Origin: Elysia chlorotica
Taxonomy: Eukaryota > Mollusca > Gastropoda > Plakobranchidae
DNA: 64,000 nucleotides
Direction: 5' to 3'
Assembly (NCBI GenBank): GCA_003991915.1
Contig: RQTK01000931.1
Coordinates: 76,788 to 140,787 of the forward strand
This document shows, one piece after another, positions 37,427 to 59,800 of this stretch (position 1 is the first letter of the stretch; each line of letters opens with the position of its first letter). The notes beneath the pieces are model-generated. The model was given only the letters and a program-made list of their open reading frames with translations, had not been told where the DNA came from and searched no databases. The position numbers and the translations under genes are program-made.

Positions 37427-39879
37427 TTAGGAACGACCAGTTCCAGCCTCCTCCAGCTCGACTAACACACCATCACAGTCCTTCGGGTGAAGGAATACGA
37501 CCGGTTTTCCATGAGCTCCTATCTTTGCTTTGTCGCTGAGTAACCGAATTTTTTGGGCTTTAAGGTCTTTCATAGCACTTTCAATATCATCCACCTGGCA
37601 GAGGAGAAAAATAAAGAACAACTTTAAGAGAGAGCCAATGTTTAGTATGCATTGTAAGTGCTACTCAAGCTGTAAAACTAAAAGATGGACAAAAATGAAT
37701 ATGATCACCCCTTATCCTCTGAGAAAATACACCAGGGCAAAAATGTAAGTGTTGCAATATATACCCAAAAAAAATAAAGTCAGCGACAAACTGCAAATGA
37801 GAAAATTTTGGGATAATACATATGACGTTGTACCTCAATGCAGATGTGATGCATGCCTCCAGATTTATTCTTCTCCATAAAAGAGCTGATTGGGCTTTTC
37901 TCTCCCAGAGGATGAAGAAGCTGAAAACAGAATAGATGGGGGAAATTAAAAATAGAAAAAAATGACTCTTTCCTTTTGTAAGCACTCTTCTCCATTTCTG
38001 ATTTTTTTTTTCTTTTTTTTTCCATTTTATTGCTCCTATAAAACAAATGCATAAATTATAACATTACTGTAATTTCATGCTAAGTCATGTTAAGCTTTCA
38101 GTTTCAGTGATTACATTCACTTTAAAATATCAACCAACAGACGATTTTATGATTTTATCATATGAAAGATCTGAGCTGTATAACTTTTAAGCTCAAAAAT
38201 ATTTTGATTAGTTTAGAACTATACTTCTTTTCTTCTCTTACTTCGATTTTTGTATCTCCAAGTTCAACAAAGACAACTGTAACACCATGGTCTGGAAGAG
38301 GCTGCCAATTAAAAGCATGTTGATTATTTTATGTATAAGTATTTTCATACACTAAACTTAAAAATGTTCTTGACATTGTTTTCCTGATCATAACCTTTTT
38401 TCAATAAACCTTTCTCCCCCTTTTCCCATGTGGAGCATCTGTGTCAAAGCTGATTACAAGTGTTTATTTTGTCTCTGTAAAATTACTACGACCTTGCCTT
38501 TATTTCACTTTGCTTGAAATCCCTGTTTTGACTTTCAGATAATGTTGGCATAATTATAGTAATATAGATCTAGATACACTCAAGTTACGCTCATGTCTTC
38601 TCCATTCCCTAATGGTGGGGTGCAGTGGTCCTGGGGTAGAACATCTGCTTCCGACGCAAAAGGTCCGCATTCTAGCCCTGGTGATTGCGCTCCCTACTGG
38701 TTGGGTCAGTTCAGTATAATGTGACCGCCTGAAACAGGAGTCATGGCATCCCCGCTCTGCCTCCTGTGTGGCAGCACATAAAATTGTCAGAGGTTAGTCT
38801 TGGGCCCATCCAAAATATAGCCTATATAGTACTGATGTTGGACGTTAAACCAACTCAACAACAACCCTTCCCTCTGACCTTATAGGAAAAAACAATTGCC
38901 ATTGAAAGTCTAAAATCTATGTGTCTTTAATATTTTTATATTTTTTTGTCTTACAATGGTGTCAACAATGAAGAAACAGTGGAATTACCTGCTGGCCACT
39001 GACATTTGCACCAAGTACGTCTCTGTACAAAGCTGTGCTCTTTTCAAGATTTGGTGTCACCAACGCAATATGGTTTATTTTTCCAAGGCTCCAAACCTAC
39101 GCAGTAAATAGTAAAGGGAAGAAAGCTCTTTACATTATTGCTTTGACTCGCTACATGCATTTCATAAAAAAAAAAAGAAAAAAATGAACAAGTTTCTTAC
39201 TATAAAAGGAATCATAATCAAAGTAATAAATAAACTTTTTCATCTTTTCAATGGAGATCATTGGCTATTGCATTTCTTTAGCAAAAAAAATATCAGCTTC
39301 TGTCATGTTTGATGAGGTTTGATCTAAGACTAGAAGAGGGTAAGAATTTTGTTATGTTATGATCCATGTAAGATTTATTGGGCTACTAGTCCAGGGGTAC
39401 CCATTTCCTGTAACTTTGTCAAACTATTGTTGCAGATACATGTACACACTGTACCTACCTTGCTTTTTGAATGTTTCATCCCTGAGATGTGTAGCATTTT
39501 CGCCTCCCATTTTGCATTCTAATTGTAATAAAAAATAAAATATGATTTTAGAAATTAAAAAGCAATGTCTAAATGGATAGATTGTTCAGTCATGACGCCA
39601 ATGTTAATTTGAATAATAACAAGTAATACTATTAATTCATAACAATGGCATTTGAAGAATACAAAATTTCATATGAAAAAAATTCAATTTTAACAAGACT
39701 ATAAATTTAATACTTACATAAGGAATTACATTTAACTTGAGTCCTATCTATTGAAATTAAAAATTATTTATGTAACATTACATCTATGTCATAGAAGTTA
39801 ACTTAAAAAAGCCATACATATTTATGTAGCATACCTGTATTAGCAGATTTGTTGTTTTCCTTAAGGCAGCTCTATACAT
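37427..39879 (-). CDS. MCEE: Methylmalonyl-CoA epimerase, mitochondrial
   Basis: Six minus-strand exons, all splitting in phase 0: 39879-39835, 39518-39459, 39096-38989, 38301-38242, 37920-37834 and 37594-37427, giving 175 aa (human 176). It interconverts (2R)- and (2S)-methylmalonyl-CoA between propionyl-CoA carboxylase and methylmalonyl-CoA mutase in mitochondria. The N-terminus MYRAALRKTTNLLIQ is basic and hydroxyl-rich, as expected for a matrix targeting peptide. Vicinal-oxygen-chelate fold motifs are KINHIALVTPNLEKS, GGMHHICIEVDD, IGAHGKPVVFLHPKDC and GVLVELEEA. Metal ligands by alignment to human H50, H122 and E172 are H44, H116 and E166; E91 in TKIELLHPLG fits the remaining ligand position. 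The gene looks intact. It converges with the MLLT3-like gene and is divergent from PIGO. Confidence 0.96.
38613..38865 (+). mobile_element. tRNA-derived SINE, copy E
   Basis: Plus orientation, in MCEE intron 3 (antisense to the gene). It starts with a GGTGGGGTGCAGTGGTCC head, has a worn B box (CATTCTAGCCCTGG) and ends GTTGGACGTTAAACCAACTC. Confidence 0.88.
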
Positions 39880-40822
39880 TTTACTTGCCACAATCTTCAA
39901 TTTTTCTTACTGTTGCTGAAAATTCATGTGTTAAAATGAAATAAAATAAATTGTAAAATTAATAATTTATCAATTAATTTTCGCTTTGATGAAGCACCAA
40001 TTTCATCATAACAAATGCTGGCTTCCGAAACTAGATATAATATAACTTTGACTCAACGGACTTGCTAATTTTAAATAGTTCGTTGGATGCATGGTTCATT
40101 GAAGCCATGTGAGGCTCCCAACTGCCTATACCACTGTTACATTACTGTAGGCCTACCTAAATAGTGTTGAGTCATTCATACCCCCACACATCTACAGCTT
40201 TCCCTTTGCCTCTTCTTTCCCAATCACATACACAAATGTCTCACATTTCAAACTGGCTGCATTAGCTCTTTGATCTTTACTTGCTTGACGCTTATCTGGC
40301 AGCTGCCACTCCCCTCCTCTCCCCATTCTACATCATTTTTCATTGTGATTCACCTCTTTAACTGTGCAACATACTTTGTGAGTCTGAGTTCATTATAATC
40401 GACTTCTACTGTAAATCTAAGCAGTTTCTTTTTATCCTGGTTACAACCTTCATCCAAGAAAAGTACTTTACACTGGTTTTCCAATTTTTTTTTACTATCC
40501 ATCATCGTATGTAAACATTTAAATCAAGTGGCCTTCCCCTTATTAAATGCTAGATCCAGCAACTAAAAACATGATACCAATCCATATCAATCATGTTCAC
40601 TTATTTGAAAATCTTTGCACATTTAAACTACTGTTTTAATACTTCTGTTGTATTTTAATATTTCCTCCTTACTATTAGTGCTAACATTTCAGTAGTTTCT
40701 CACACTGCTGTTGTTGCTTTTCTCCTACTTGTTCTTTTTTGCTGTTGTTGTTTTGTTTTCTTATTACCATAATTACATTATTATTTTTAAATACTATTAT
40801 TGGTATTATTATTAAATTATTA

Positions 40823-40879
<57 letters not shown>

Positions 40880-41982
40880 ATATGTATTATTATATAACTA
40901 TAGTTGTTGATGTTTTAAATGTGGTGGTGTGCAGTATTTGGGGGTGAGGATTAGTATACATGTATTTCAATCTAGTTGTAAACAGTTTCTTAAGTATTAG
41001 TCTGGAGGTAATAATCTATAGAAGTTTTGATTGTAAAATTAATTGTAAATCCAGACTAAAGGTTTTATACAAATAAAAACATGCTTTAACCTAAACTGGA
41101 CAAAAGCATTGATGGAACCTCCTGTCACGATATATGGTTGTTTTATTCTTTTTTGTTTTTGACCTTTGGTCCACCCAAGGGTTTCTCATACTTTGATCAT
41201 AAACAATAAAGTAAGTCACAGCCTTTATAAGAAACAAAACGTCAAAAAGCCTTCACCTAGAATAGTAACTCAGGGAAAACGAAAACAAAACAGAAAGTAA
41301 GCAATTGAAGGGGGGTTACTTTGGATTTTACAAATAATGCCAAATGGTATTGTTCGAAGTCAAAACTATCTGAAAAAAAAAAAACATTTTTTTTTAAAAC
41401 TTTTACCATTTGATTTGTGTCTATGAATCGATCTCGTTTATATAAAAAAAAACAATGCTAAGCAACCACACCCATTTCTTCAATAGTTTAAAATGGTGTT
41501 TTTATTCTTTATACATAAGTAATATTTTTAAAAAATGATTAGTAATGCTACATCGTGTACTTACAATGTCAATCGCCGACTTTGTAATACAGTTATAGGC
41601 TACCGGCGAATGTCACGGATTCGTCTATAGATCTACAGGGAATCTAGATTTGGATCTAGCTATTTTTAAGCGTCTTGTTTTAATAGATTTCGTCAGAGGT
41701 GGTCCACATATATTTTTTATTCAAAGTAGTTATATATAATCTAAATCCTAGATCTAGGTCTTAGATAGGCCTTTAGAGTCTAGATCCTCTAGACCAATAG
41801 ATCTAATGATCACATCTAGATCTCCCACCCTCAACCTTTTGTAATCCTGTAGGCCTATTATTCGACAAATAGTAGATGGTCTATAATTATGATGATGTAG
41901 ATCTAATCTAGTGCAAGGCTTGAGACTTATGGCAATAACAGTACTGTCACTTTGATTCTGACCAAGCTTCAAATTGTCCAGA
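39880..41982. other. Divergent intergenic region between MCEE and PIGO
   Basis: About 2.1 kb separates the two start codons. An (ATT)n microsatellite lies at 40816-40876. The PIGO-proximal part (41590-41900) has several AGATCTAG motifs. Promoters for both genes should be here, but I see no diagnostic core element. Confidence 0.45.
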
Positions 41983-51210
<9,228 letters not shown>

Positions 51211-51961
51211 ATGAAACTTGAAAGAGAATGGTTTTACAAAAGGTGCTTTATAATCTTCCTGCCAAGATGCTAATTTATAACCTATGGTTTACATGACAGA
51301 TGAATCATTGTAATATCAGCCTGCACACCACCAATAGGATACAAATTTCTCATAAACAAATGTTTCTCAAGAAAAGAATGATTGGCTCTTTGGCTCTATT
51401 AAAATTAAATTCATAATTCAAAGTTTTTCTGGTTTGATTCTCTTAATTCAAAGCTCACACCACCAATAGGCATTACAAAAGTACTACCTCTCAAGCAGAC
51501 AAAAGTACTATCTCTCAAGCAAAATTGAATGCTGATTGATGCCCATGACATACTTTTAAAAAAAATGAGGTTGTGAAAAGATTGTTATAGAAGAAAAACA
51601 GTAATAAACTATCATAAACGCAGTTTTTATAAAAGTTAAGTAACTGCCTATTAATTATAACTTTTGTGGTTCAGGTACGTTCCCCTCTGTAGTTCAAATT
51701 CTCTTAATTCAAAGTTTAGATCAAGTCCGAAGCAATTAAAATTGTGAGTTTTTTTACCAATATAATTATCATCATTGTAGGTCATTTAAAACTGTCTTCC
51801 TGGACCAACTTTGTATACAATTTTTAATTTTATCATATTTCTCTTTTGATTTAAACATCTAAGTGAAGTATGCTTTTTCTCAAAAAGTATTTTGTAACCT
51901 TATAATTAAAAAGTGCTACATATATTATGTGGGCAATTAGAAATATGTAATTAGTTTAGTT
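51211..51961. other. PIGO 3' region
   Basis: Probable 3' UTR up to about 51620 (AATAAA at 51603). CACACCACCAATAGG appears twice (near 51325 and 51456) and a CTCTCAAGCA-containing 21-mer is repeated near 51490-51520. No gene is seen. Confidence 0.5.
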
Positions 51962-51965
51962 TATT

Positions 51966-52170
51966 TTAAGCCTCTTGATTCCTTGTGGAACATAGGGCCG
52001 CAGCAACTACCCTCCACTGGTCTCGGTTTTGGCTGGTCCTCTTCAGATCAGCCCAAGTGGTACCGGCAGTTTTTATCTCTGTGTCTGTGCTTCTCCGCCA
52101 AGTCTGCTTTGGACGCCGACCTTTCTTTATCCCTTGGGAATCCACTTCAGGGCTTGCCTTGTGATGTTCA
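51966..52170 (-). mobile_element. LINE ORF2 C-terminal remnant
   Basis: A minus-strand frame contains SQGIKKGRRPKQTWRRSTD, then TEIKTAGTTWADLKR and WRVVAAALCSTRNQEA ending at a TAA/TAG-type stop near 51966. This is the usual end of a non-LTR retrotransposon reverse-transcriptase protein in marine invertebrates (GRP...TWRR...AGTTW...CSTRN). The 5' part is missing. Confidence 0.8.
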
Positions 52171-52230
52171 ATACAGGGAAAATATGTAATAGCAGGCTTG
52201 CACTTTGTCTTGGTAGGTTCATTAGATGAT

Positions 52231-52306
52231 TCCATGTGTGAGCTTGATACAGTTAATTATCAAAGTCCCATCCATGTGTGAGCTTGATACAGTTATCAAA
52301 GTCCCA
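52231..52306. repeat. Two-copy ~37-bp direct repeat
   Basis: CATGTGTGAGCTTGATACAG followed by a TTATCAAAGTCCCA segment occurs twice in tandem (from 52233 and from 52272). Confidence 0.88.
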
Positions 52307-52417
52307 ACCAGTGTGATGTGTAATTATGAGTATCAGATGATCAGGGGCAATTGATTCCTTAAGTCTGATCATTATTGATCCAGGCTCCTTGTTGACCAAA
52401 CAATTTGTCCGATTTTG

Positions 52418-52565
52418 TCTACTACTGGTTGCGTCGTTGTCAGTATAATGTGACTGGCTGAATCTCGTGTGTGGCAGCGCATACAATTGTTAGACAATAG
52501 TTTTGGGTTTGGTCCATAAGAGCCTTTATAGTGCTGACGTTGGAATTTTAGCAACCAACTCAACT
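52418..52565 (+). mobile_element. 5'-truncated SINE, copy G
   Basis: Lacks the tRNA-like head. The body starts at CTACTGGTTGCGTCGTTGTC and the tail GTTGGAATTTTAGCAACCAA is worn. Same family as copies A-F. Confidence 0.8.
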
Positions 52566-52599
52566 GGATCAAACAAACCTGCATCTAACTGCCCTGTCT

Positions 52600-55500
52600 A
52601 GAGGCCCACCCGTTAGTGACTCAGACACCAACATCCCAGGAATGATGCTCACAGTACAAGCAGCATAGGGTCACTAGGCTGGCCAGATGGTGTATCTTAA
52701 AGACATTTAGTTGCCAATTTGTTGGTTAAATCAGTATATAATCTATCTTATAGTGTTGGTAAAACTAAAATGTTTCACTTTCCTTTTGTTATTTAACTGG
52801 AGAAGAACAAAATTAGTATTTGTACTTCTAAAACTGGAATTATCTCGAAAATGAGAAAAACGAGATGCACTACCCTGCTAGCTCAGAGATAATACATGTA
52901 TTTTAAATTATAACATTAAATCATCTTTGAATCTGAAAATTGATAATCAAGCCAACATTTCAGTTCAAACTTGACTAGATTATTATTTTAATACCCACAT
53001 GTGTTCCTCTGTAATTTTTAATTTTATGGTGCTTTTTTTAAATAATATTTGGAATAATTATTGATAATGCATACATGTACTATATTTATATTGAGAGCAT
53101 GTTTAGTATAATTATTATTCATTTCACATAACAAGAGTCTATGATCAATTCATTAGCTTCTGGTATAGATTTTCATTCATGTTTTTTGTTGCTGTTGTTT
53201 GCTGTTTTTTTTTTTTGCTTCATGGTTGGTTCTTTGATCCCACTTTTTTACCACATGGCTTGCACAAAGCCTATCTGATATATGCTTTTTTATTTAACGA
53301 GAGACTGTTAATACTTTATTACTGCATTTATGTTTGGTGCATGTTTATTAAACAAGAGAGATTGTTAGTGTTTATTTTTACTACACAAGAGAGATATTTA
53401 ATAATGAAAATCATTATTGATTTTTAATAAATTCAAATAATTATTATGTTTACAAAATGGACTTTTTTTCTTGATACAGGCATTCAACATTACAGGCGTT
53501 ATAAATTTTTAAGTTTCTATTTCTTTTTTTTTTTTGCTTTGAAGAGTATTTTTTATATTATGCACATTTTCTTGGCAGATTTAAGTCACACTAAAAATGG
53601 GTATTCTGCAGAAATCTCAACTCTGTTTTTATAGCTGCACATTTTGATGTAGGGTGTCATGTCCATTGACAAGAAAGGCCTAGTGGCTCAGTCGGAGTAG
53701 AGAATTTATCTTATAGATTTTATCTGACTAGTCAATATAAAGCAAGAGCACTTTGTAATCCTGCTTGAGATAGTTTGAATTAATGTCTCCTATTCCTAAG
53801 CTCTTTTGTGACGAGTACAAAAAGAGTATATCGTATCAATTAATTACTTTCCTCAACTTACTGTGCATTTTTTACCAAAAAATCATTAAGTGTTCCAGCT
53901 TTCCTTCATGTCTTGGCGTCGCAACATCAATCTTTTTCAACTGTCATAATTTTTTATTGCAGCGTTTCAACTTAACGTTATTAAATCTTACTTTAACGTT
54001 TTGCCTTGCGTGGACGAATAGTACATGGCTGTGATATGGCAATATCCTCCGGCTAAGTTTCTCTATTAGGTTTAATGGGGAGGATCTTGCTTGAGCAATA
54101 GTAAAACGCCTTCTTCCACTGTACTTTAAAGTAAAGGAATCAAAACATTTCCATAAAAACTGAGAAAAAAGGGAAAAGGGCTATGTCATGAATTGGCTCA
54201 TTCCAGTTTTGGAAAGACAAAAGCATTATGATTAAATTAATCAAAGCCGATTTAAAACCTTGGGAATATTAATATTACTCGCTACCATTTTAAAACTGTT
54301 TTGATGCAAAGTATAAGACTAGAAACTATAAAATACTCTTGTTATTCAAATTGAAAAATAATCTTCCAATGTTTGAGAACTTTTTAAACATTGCTGGGCC
54401 AAATTTTGATGAGAAAAAAAAGCTCTTTGAATTGTTGGGTAAAATGTGAATTTTTTTATTTTGCATGGAGGTCACTATTTTGAGCTGTTCACAATAACTT
54501 GCAAAGCAAATTTTCTCTCCTAAGATTCTCAAAATATCTGCACACACTACACTCTCACTTTCTCACCAGTCCAACAATACACATGTATGTAATTAAAACA
54601 AATCTAATTTTGTAAAAAGTTATATAAAAAATGACTTTTATTAGCAATATAAAGTATAACCAGTCAGCATTTTGAAAGAAGGTAGGAAAAGTATAATTAT
54701 TTTTAACAACCTAAAAATTCCTTTACATTTTACTTTGAGCATATTAAAATTACATTAAACTTTGCTAAGATTTCAAAGATTTTACAAGAAAAACCTGATT
54801 AAAGATACAGTTATTACATAGTATTAGAGGTGAACTTCATAAGTTAGGCTGGACGATGCACAATAGCATAATCATGAGGACAATTATAATGTACATCAGT
54901 AAAATATAACTAAACTTCCCTCACAGATAGAAATAAAAGTACACAAATCAACATGCTGTCGTAACACATGACATAGCATTGAATTTAGGTTGGAGGGATT
55001 AAATTTAATTAAGAGAAATTAACTGAAGTAGAGTAACTGTTGTACAACTTAGAAAAAATGTGAGCTCTTTTGGAAAATTAGAGCAGTTTTGAAGATCAAT
55101 GAAATAACTTAAAAGTACAAATTCAGTAATATTTTAATTCTGGACTGTCTACAAGATGGCCTAGTTGCTAACACTGGAAGTTAAAGAAATCAACAGACAA
55201 ACAACCCGTCATTCCTTGCAGTTTTAACTTAGAAATACATATCAATTATCACACTGGAGTCCCCTCCACATAACGTCTTAATATTATTCCATTATGTATA
55301 GACACAATGTAGCACTTTAGAAAAGCAATACCAGTATACAATTTTTATGTGGAGACAAAATTCACGGCAAACGAGCTTACATGAACTAAAGATAATGCTT
55401 TGAATAAATTATCATTTTGAAGTCATGGCACCACAGAGTGAAAAACAAATTTTCAAAACGTAAACAAATCATATTAACTCCATATGAAATATAAAAATTT

Positions 55501-56040
55501 CATAGTTATGAGTCGCAAATGAAATGATTGCCGTAAAATTTACAACACAAGATTAGCAAGACCATACCAGTATCTAAAGGATCAAAGTAAATAGCACCAC
55601 TTTAGATGGGCAGTTTAAGGAAAATTTAAAACGTGTCTCTTCAGAACAATTTGTATGCCATTTTAAGGCCTTTGAAAGTGTAAGCAAGAATCTGAGTTAT
55701 TTTGATATCTTTATTAGTTAAAAAGATTTGAATTTCTTTCTGATTTTTTTTAACACCAATTTCGTGCTAAATTTAACATAGAAATTGTGTGCCATGTTTC
55801 CACATGTTTACATAAAAGATATCCTTTGTAAACGATGCAGATAATTATTCTGAAGTATTGTATGTCAAATTGTAGGGAATTTTATGAAGAATTATATAAA
55901 CACAATAAAAGAACTGCACATACTGAAATAAAGATATATTTGGTAGCCATCATGTATAGGATCATGTAAAAACTTAATGTTGCACTACATATTAAATTCA
56001 CATGATATCATATTTTTACTCCCTTTATTTAAATGTTTTA
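52600..56040. other. Convergent intergenic region, no gene seen
   Basis: AT-rich sequence between the PIGO and GBA 3' ends. A tRNA-like A-box piece near 53688 (TAGTGGCTCAGTCGG) has no B box. TTTATT at 56024-56029 is a possible minus-strand poly(A) signal for GBA. Confidence 0.45.
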
Positions 56041-56362
56041 AATAGAGATAGAGAGAGAGAGAGAGACATACAAACAGGCAGACGGAGAGAGAGAGAGAAA
56101 GAGGAGGGTGAAAATAAGACCATTTAAATGGTTGGAGAGAGACAAAGAATAAAAGAAAGTCGAATTTTATATCGTCACAAAGAGAAAGAGAGAGGGGGTG
56201 GAAAATAAAACAATTTAAATGGTTGCAGAGAGAATAAAAGGTCGAATTTACATGGTGACAAAGAGATAGTGAGAGAAAGAAGAAGGTTACTTAATTAAAT
56301 AGTTGGAGAGAGGAAAGAAAAGAAGTTCGAATTTACATGGTTGTCGCGCGAGAGAGAGAGAT
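56041..56362. repeat. Decayed ~100-bp tandem repeat with GA tracts
   Basis: About three imperfect copies, each with CATTTAAATGGTTG-type sequence, a GAGAGA run, and TCGAATTTACATGG. In the presumed 3' UTR of GBA. Confidence 0.75.
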
Positions 56363-56873
56363 CTGATCTACTAGGTGCAGACTATTTATAAACTTTGAAT
56401 TTTAGTAATCCGAATTTATCTCTTTTCAAGCTTAAAAAGAATCAAATAAGTTAAGTTATCAAAGAAATAAATAAAATGACTATCAGTTTCTAGTTCAACT
56501 AAAAATGACTTAGTTGTAACAACATAATTTGACTGAAGTGAAAGTGAACACGAAATGCTACGCCCCTTAGCCTAAATTTGTGGTGTCTCACAAGTTCTGT
56601 GAAAAGGGAATTCCCGGCTGAACGCCTCCAGGCATGACATCATCGGCTTTGTTGAGAAGGAATTACTGGAATAATGTGATTAAGCTGCCAACTTTGACCA
56701 AACAGATTTTGACTGGTTTTCAAGAACAATTATGAACACTAGTAAGAAACATACTTTGACTGAAAATAGGCACACATACAGTCAGTTTTATCTTGTTTTT
56801 CTTTTTCTTTCTTTCAAATAATGTAAATCCACACCCTACAACAAAATATTTAAGGTAAAGCAATGCTATCTAA

Positions 56874-59800
56874 TTACCAAATCACAGTTTGAATTGATTT
56901 TCCTGGGCTTGTCACATGAAGATAACCCGAGCCTCCATCTGTCAGGCTTAGATTGACATCCTTGGTGCCACTGAAATACAGTACAAACAATCAAACTGGA
57001 TGAAGACTGGAGGTTGGAAACAATATGACTAGCCAATAATCTGCTAAGATCCTAAATTTTCATATCTCTAAAATGTTTCTTTTAATTTTTTCTATAGATG
57101 GAGTGATGAGTATTGCCGGGTGGGATTTGCTTTACATACTTGCCCACCAAGCTCTTTTCTCTCAGAATTCATGTGCTCTGATATAATAAAATTAAATAAT
57201 AAAATCTTTCTGCTAGCTATTAAAAATTTCTTTGGGGTTGCATCCATTGATTTAAGTGTAAATCAAATGTGTGATTTTTTAAACAAGACTTTCACTGATA
57301 TCAAGCTGTATTACTCATTAATTATTTTGTTAGAAAACAATATTACTGCAAAAGTTGGATTTAATATTTATAGTTACTCTTTTATCAAAATTTTCCAAGT
57401 TTGGATCACATTCATACACTTACATAAGAAAGTATATCACCTTTGGTTCGATGAACTGGGTACTTACATGTTGTGGATGACAACTGCAATAGTCTTGTCA
57501 GGCCTCTGGAAGGCAGTTATCTGAATGTTGGACTCAGTCTTGGATGCTTTCACTTTAATCCAAACAGAGTCAGGGACGAGGTATTTGCTGGAGTGATAAG
57601 GAGAAAAAAGATTTTAATTCAAGATTGAAAAAAAAAAATAGTTGTGAATTTTATACATTGGTGTTCAACAAAAGTAAGTATAGGTCAAGAGGTAGATAGA
57701 GTGTTTTAGGGTGCTAGTTTCAGGATACTCAAGAAGGATATCTTTTCCTAAATGAAAATTATCGATTTTAATTATGTAAAATCGAAATAATGTTATAATT
57801 GAAATTTATTATTTATAAAAACATCAAGATTTAGGTGCAGTCTTTTTTTCTGATCAATATTGAATAACGAGTTTGGCGTGTGGGTCTCAAAAGAGGCTAT
57901 ATGAGCTTGCTATGGTACCACAGTTGGGAAAGTTAGTGATCAATAAAATTTGCCAGGTGGTTTCTTTTGAGGTGATTATAGTGTTATCTTATTCATTAAG
58001 ATCCATGTGAGAAAATGTAAGTTAAAATTTCATAAGTTACCACAAAACGAACAAGTTTTCACAAGGAATTTAGTCAACTTTTCATGAATTATAATTATAT
58101 CTCTTTTTACTATAAAGAAAGTCAGCAGAATATTGTGGGAATATCATATAATTATATATATAATATTTTCCTAATTTATATATATATATAAATTAGAGAA
58201 ATTTGAAGTGAGAAGAGATAGTGGTCTAGCATTAAGTACATTAAGATAAGTACATGTACTAACTTTGTGCCTTTTATATTTTAAGCCACTGTATTCAAAC
58301 TTCAAGACTAAATTTGTAATTTCAAACTAAAAAAATGTGCAATGGAAGTCTAGAAATGTAGAAATTTTATGAAATACAGATATTTTAAAGCTATTACTAG
58401 AAATGGTTTGCAAATTCTAATGTTATATATAATTCATTGTAAAAAATTGACCAGAGAAGCTTAATAAAAAAGTTTGGTTTCTTACGCCTTCCTATAACTA
58501 CATTGTATTTTGAGAAAAGTTAAAGACATCTTTACTGTTTAACAGGCTGGGATCTGGCGTAATAAAAGAATTCATTATCTGTCCAAGCACTTAAAAAATC
58601 ATTATTAAAAATGTTTTTACACAAACGATTCTAACAGCATATTTGACGTTTAAAGAGGTAGAACATGCGCTACAGTATAGATCTCATCGCACCTAAAGTG
58701 TCCTAGAGCATAGAACATCGGCTGCTTGTAAAACTCGGCCCGCCCAGCCTCTACAATGATTGGGCTGTCTACAAAATTATCCACCCAATTGGGCCCACCC
58801 TTGAGATCAAGGGCCATATTCCAATCAGTCCATCCCGTAACCCAGTTGTTTAAGTCCTTGGTGAGAGGCAAGAAGAAAGAGAAAGAGGGAAGCATTTTAA
58901 ACAAAGTCAGACAAAGTGGTCATCGACTCTAGAAAAAAAGTGTAGTCCACCTAGGTCAAACTGTCAAACAACTGTCAGCACTTAATAATTATATATGAAA
59001 TTTTGACCTCGGAACCTTATCAAAGTTGCAAAAGATGTTTGTAAACTTAAATTGCCTGTAGTGTTTTCAGCTAGACTTATGTGGACTTCAGTTTTTTTTT
59101 CAACAAAAAGAGGTATTAGTGAACATCTATAAAAAATTTTAGAGAAACCAAACTGATGGTCAAATACCTAAAGTGCCCCATGACGTAAAACATTGGTTGT
59201 TTGTAAAACTCCTTTTGTGCCTCATTCACAATAATTGGACTGTCATCGAAATTGGAAACCCAGTTTGGGCCGCCCTGAGTGCTGAGAGCCATGTTCCAAT
59301 CTGTCCAGCCGGTGACCCAATTGTTCAAATCCTGCGTGCAGGGTGAGGAGGTAGACATAGAGTGAAACAGCCAGCAGCATCGCTGTTCATGCATCAACAC
59401 CATCTATACCCCATAAAAGGTGCTTTTTTTTAATATATGGATTATATGTGTCATGATTGTGAAAATTTTTTTTCATTGTGGATTTTAGATTTAATTAGAA
59501 GATGGAGCCTCTTGTCCCAATCGGAGTGACTTTGGTGGACTAGTTTATACCATTGAATATAATCTGAAAAAGTTATACTTCAACGTCAAGAATGAATTGT
59601 TTCCAAATATGTTTAAATGTTGCCATACATTAATTTATTTCTAGAATAGAAACCTGACCATGAAGTTAATTTAGACATAACAAATAATAAATCGATGCAT
59701 TCAATGACTGCAATAATAAATGAAAATCAATATCTCTCACTTAAATTACCCATCTGCGTGCTAGCTAATGTCTGCTCTTTTGAGAGATAATAGAAATCTA

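Noticed and set aside
39880..41982. Bidirectional promoter shared by MCEE and PIGO
   Set aside because: The start codons are 2.1 kb apart with AT-rich, repeat-containing sequence between them, so separate promoters are more likely.
53680..53720. A-box-like TAGTGGCTCAGTCGG
   Set aside because: No B box or cloverleaf follows.
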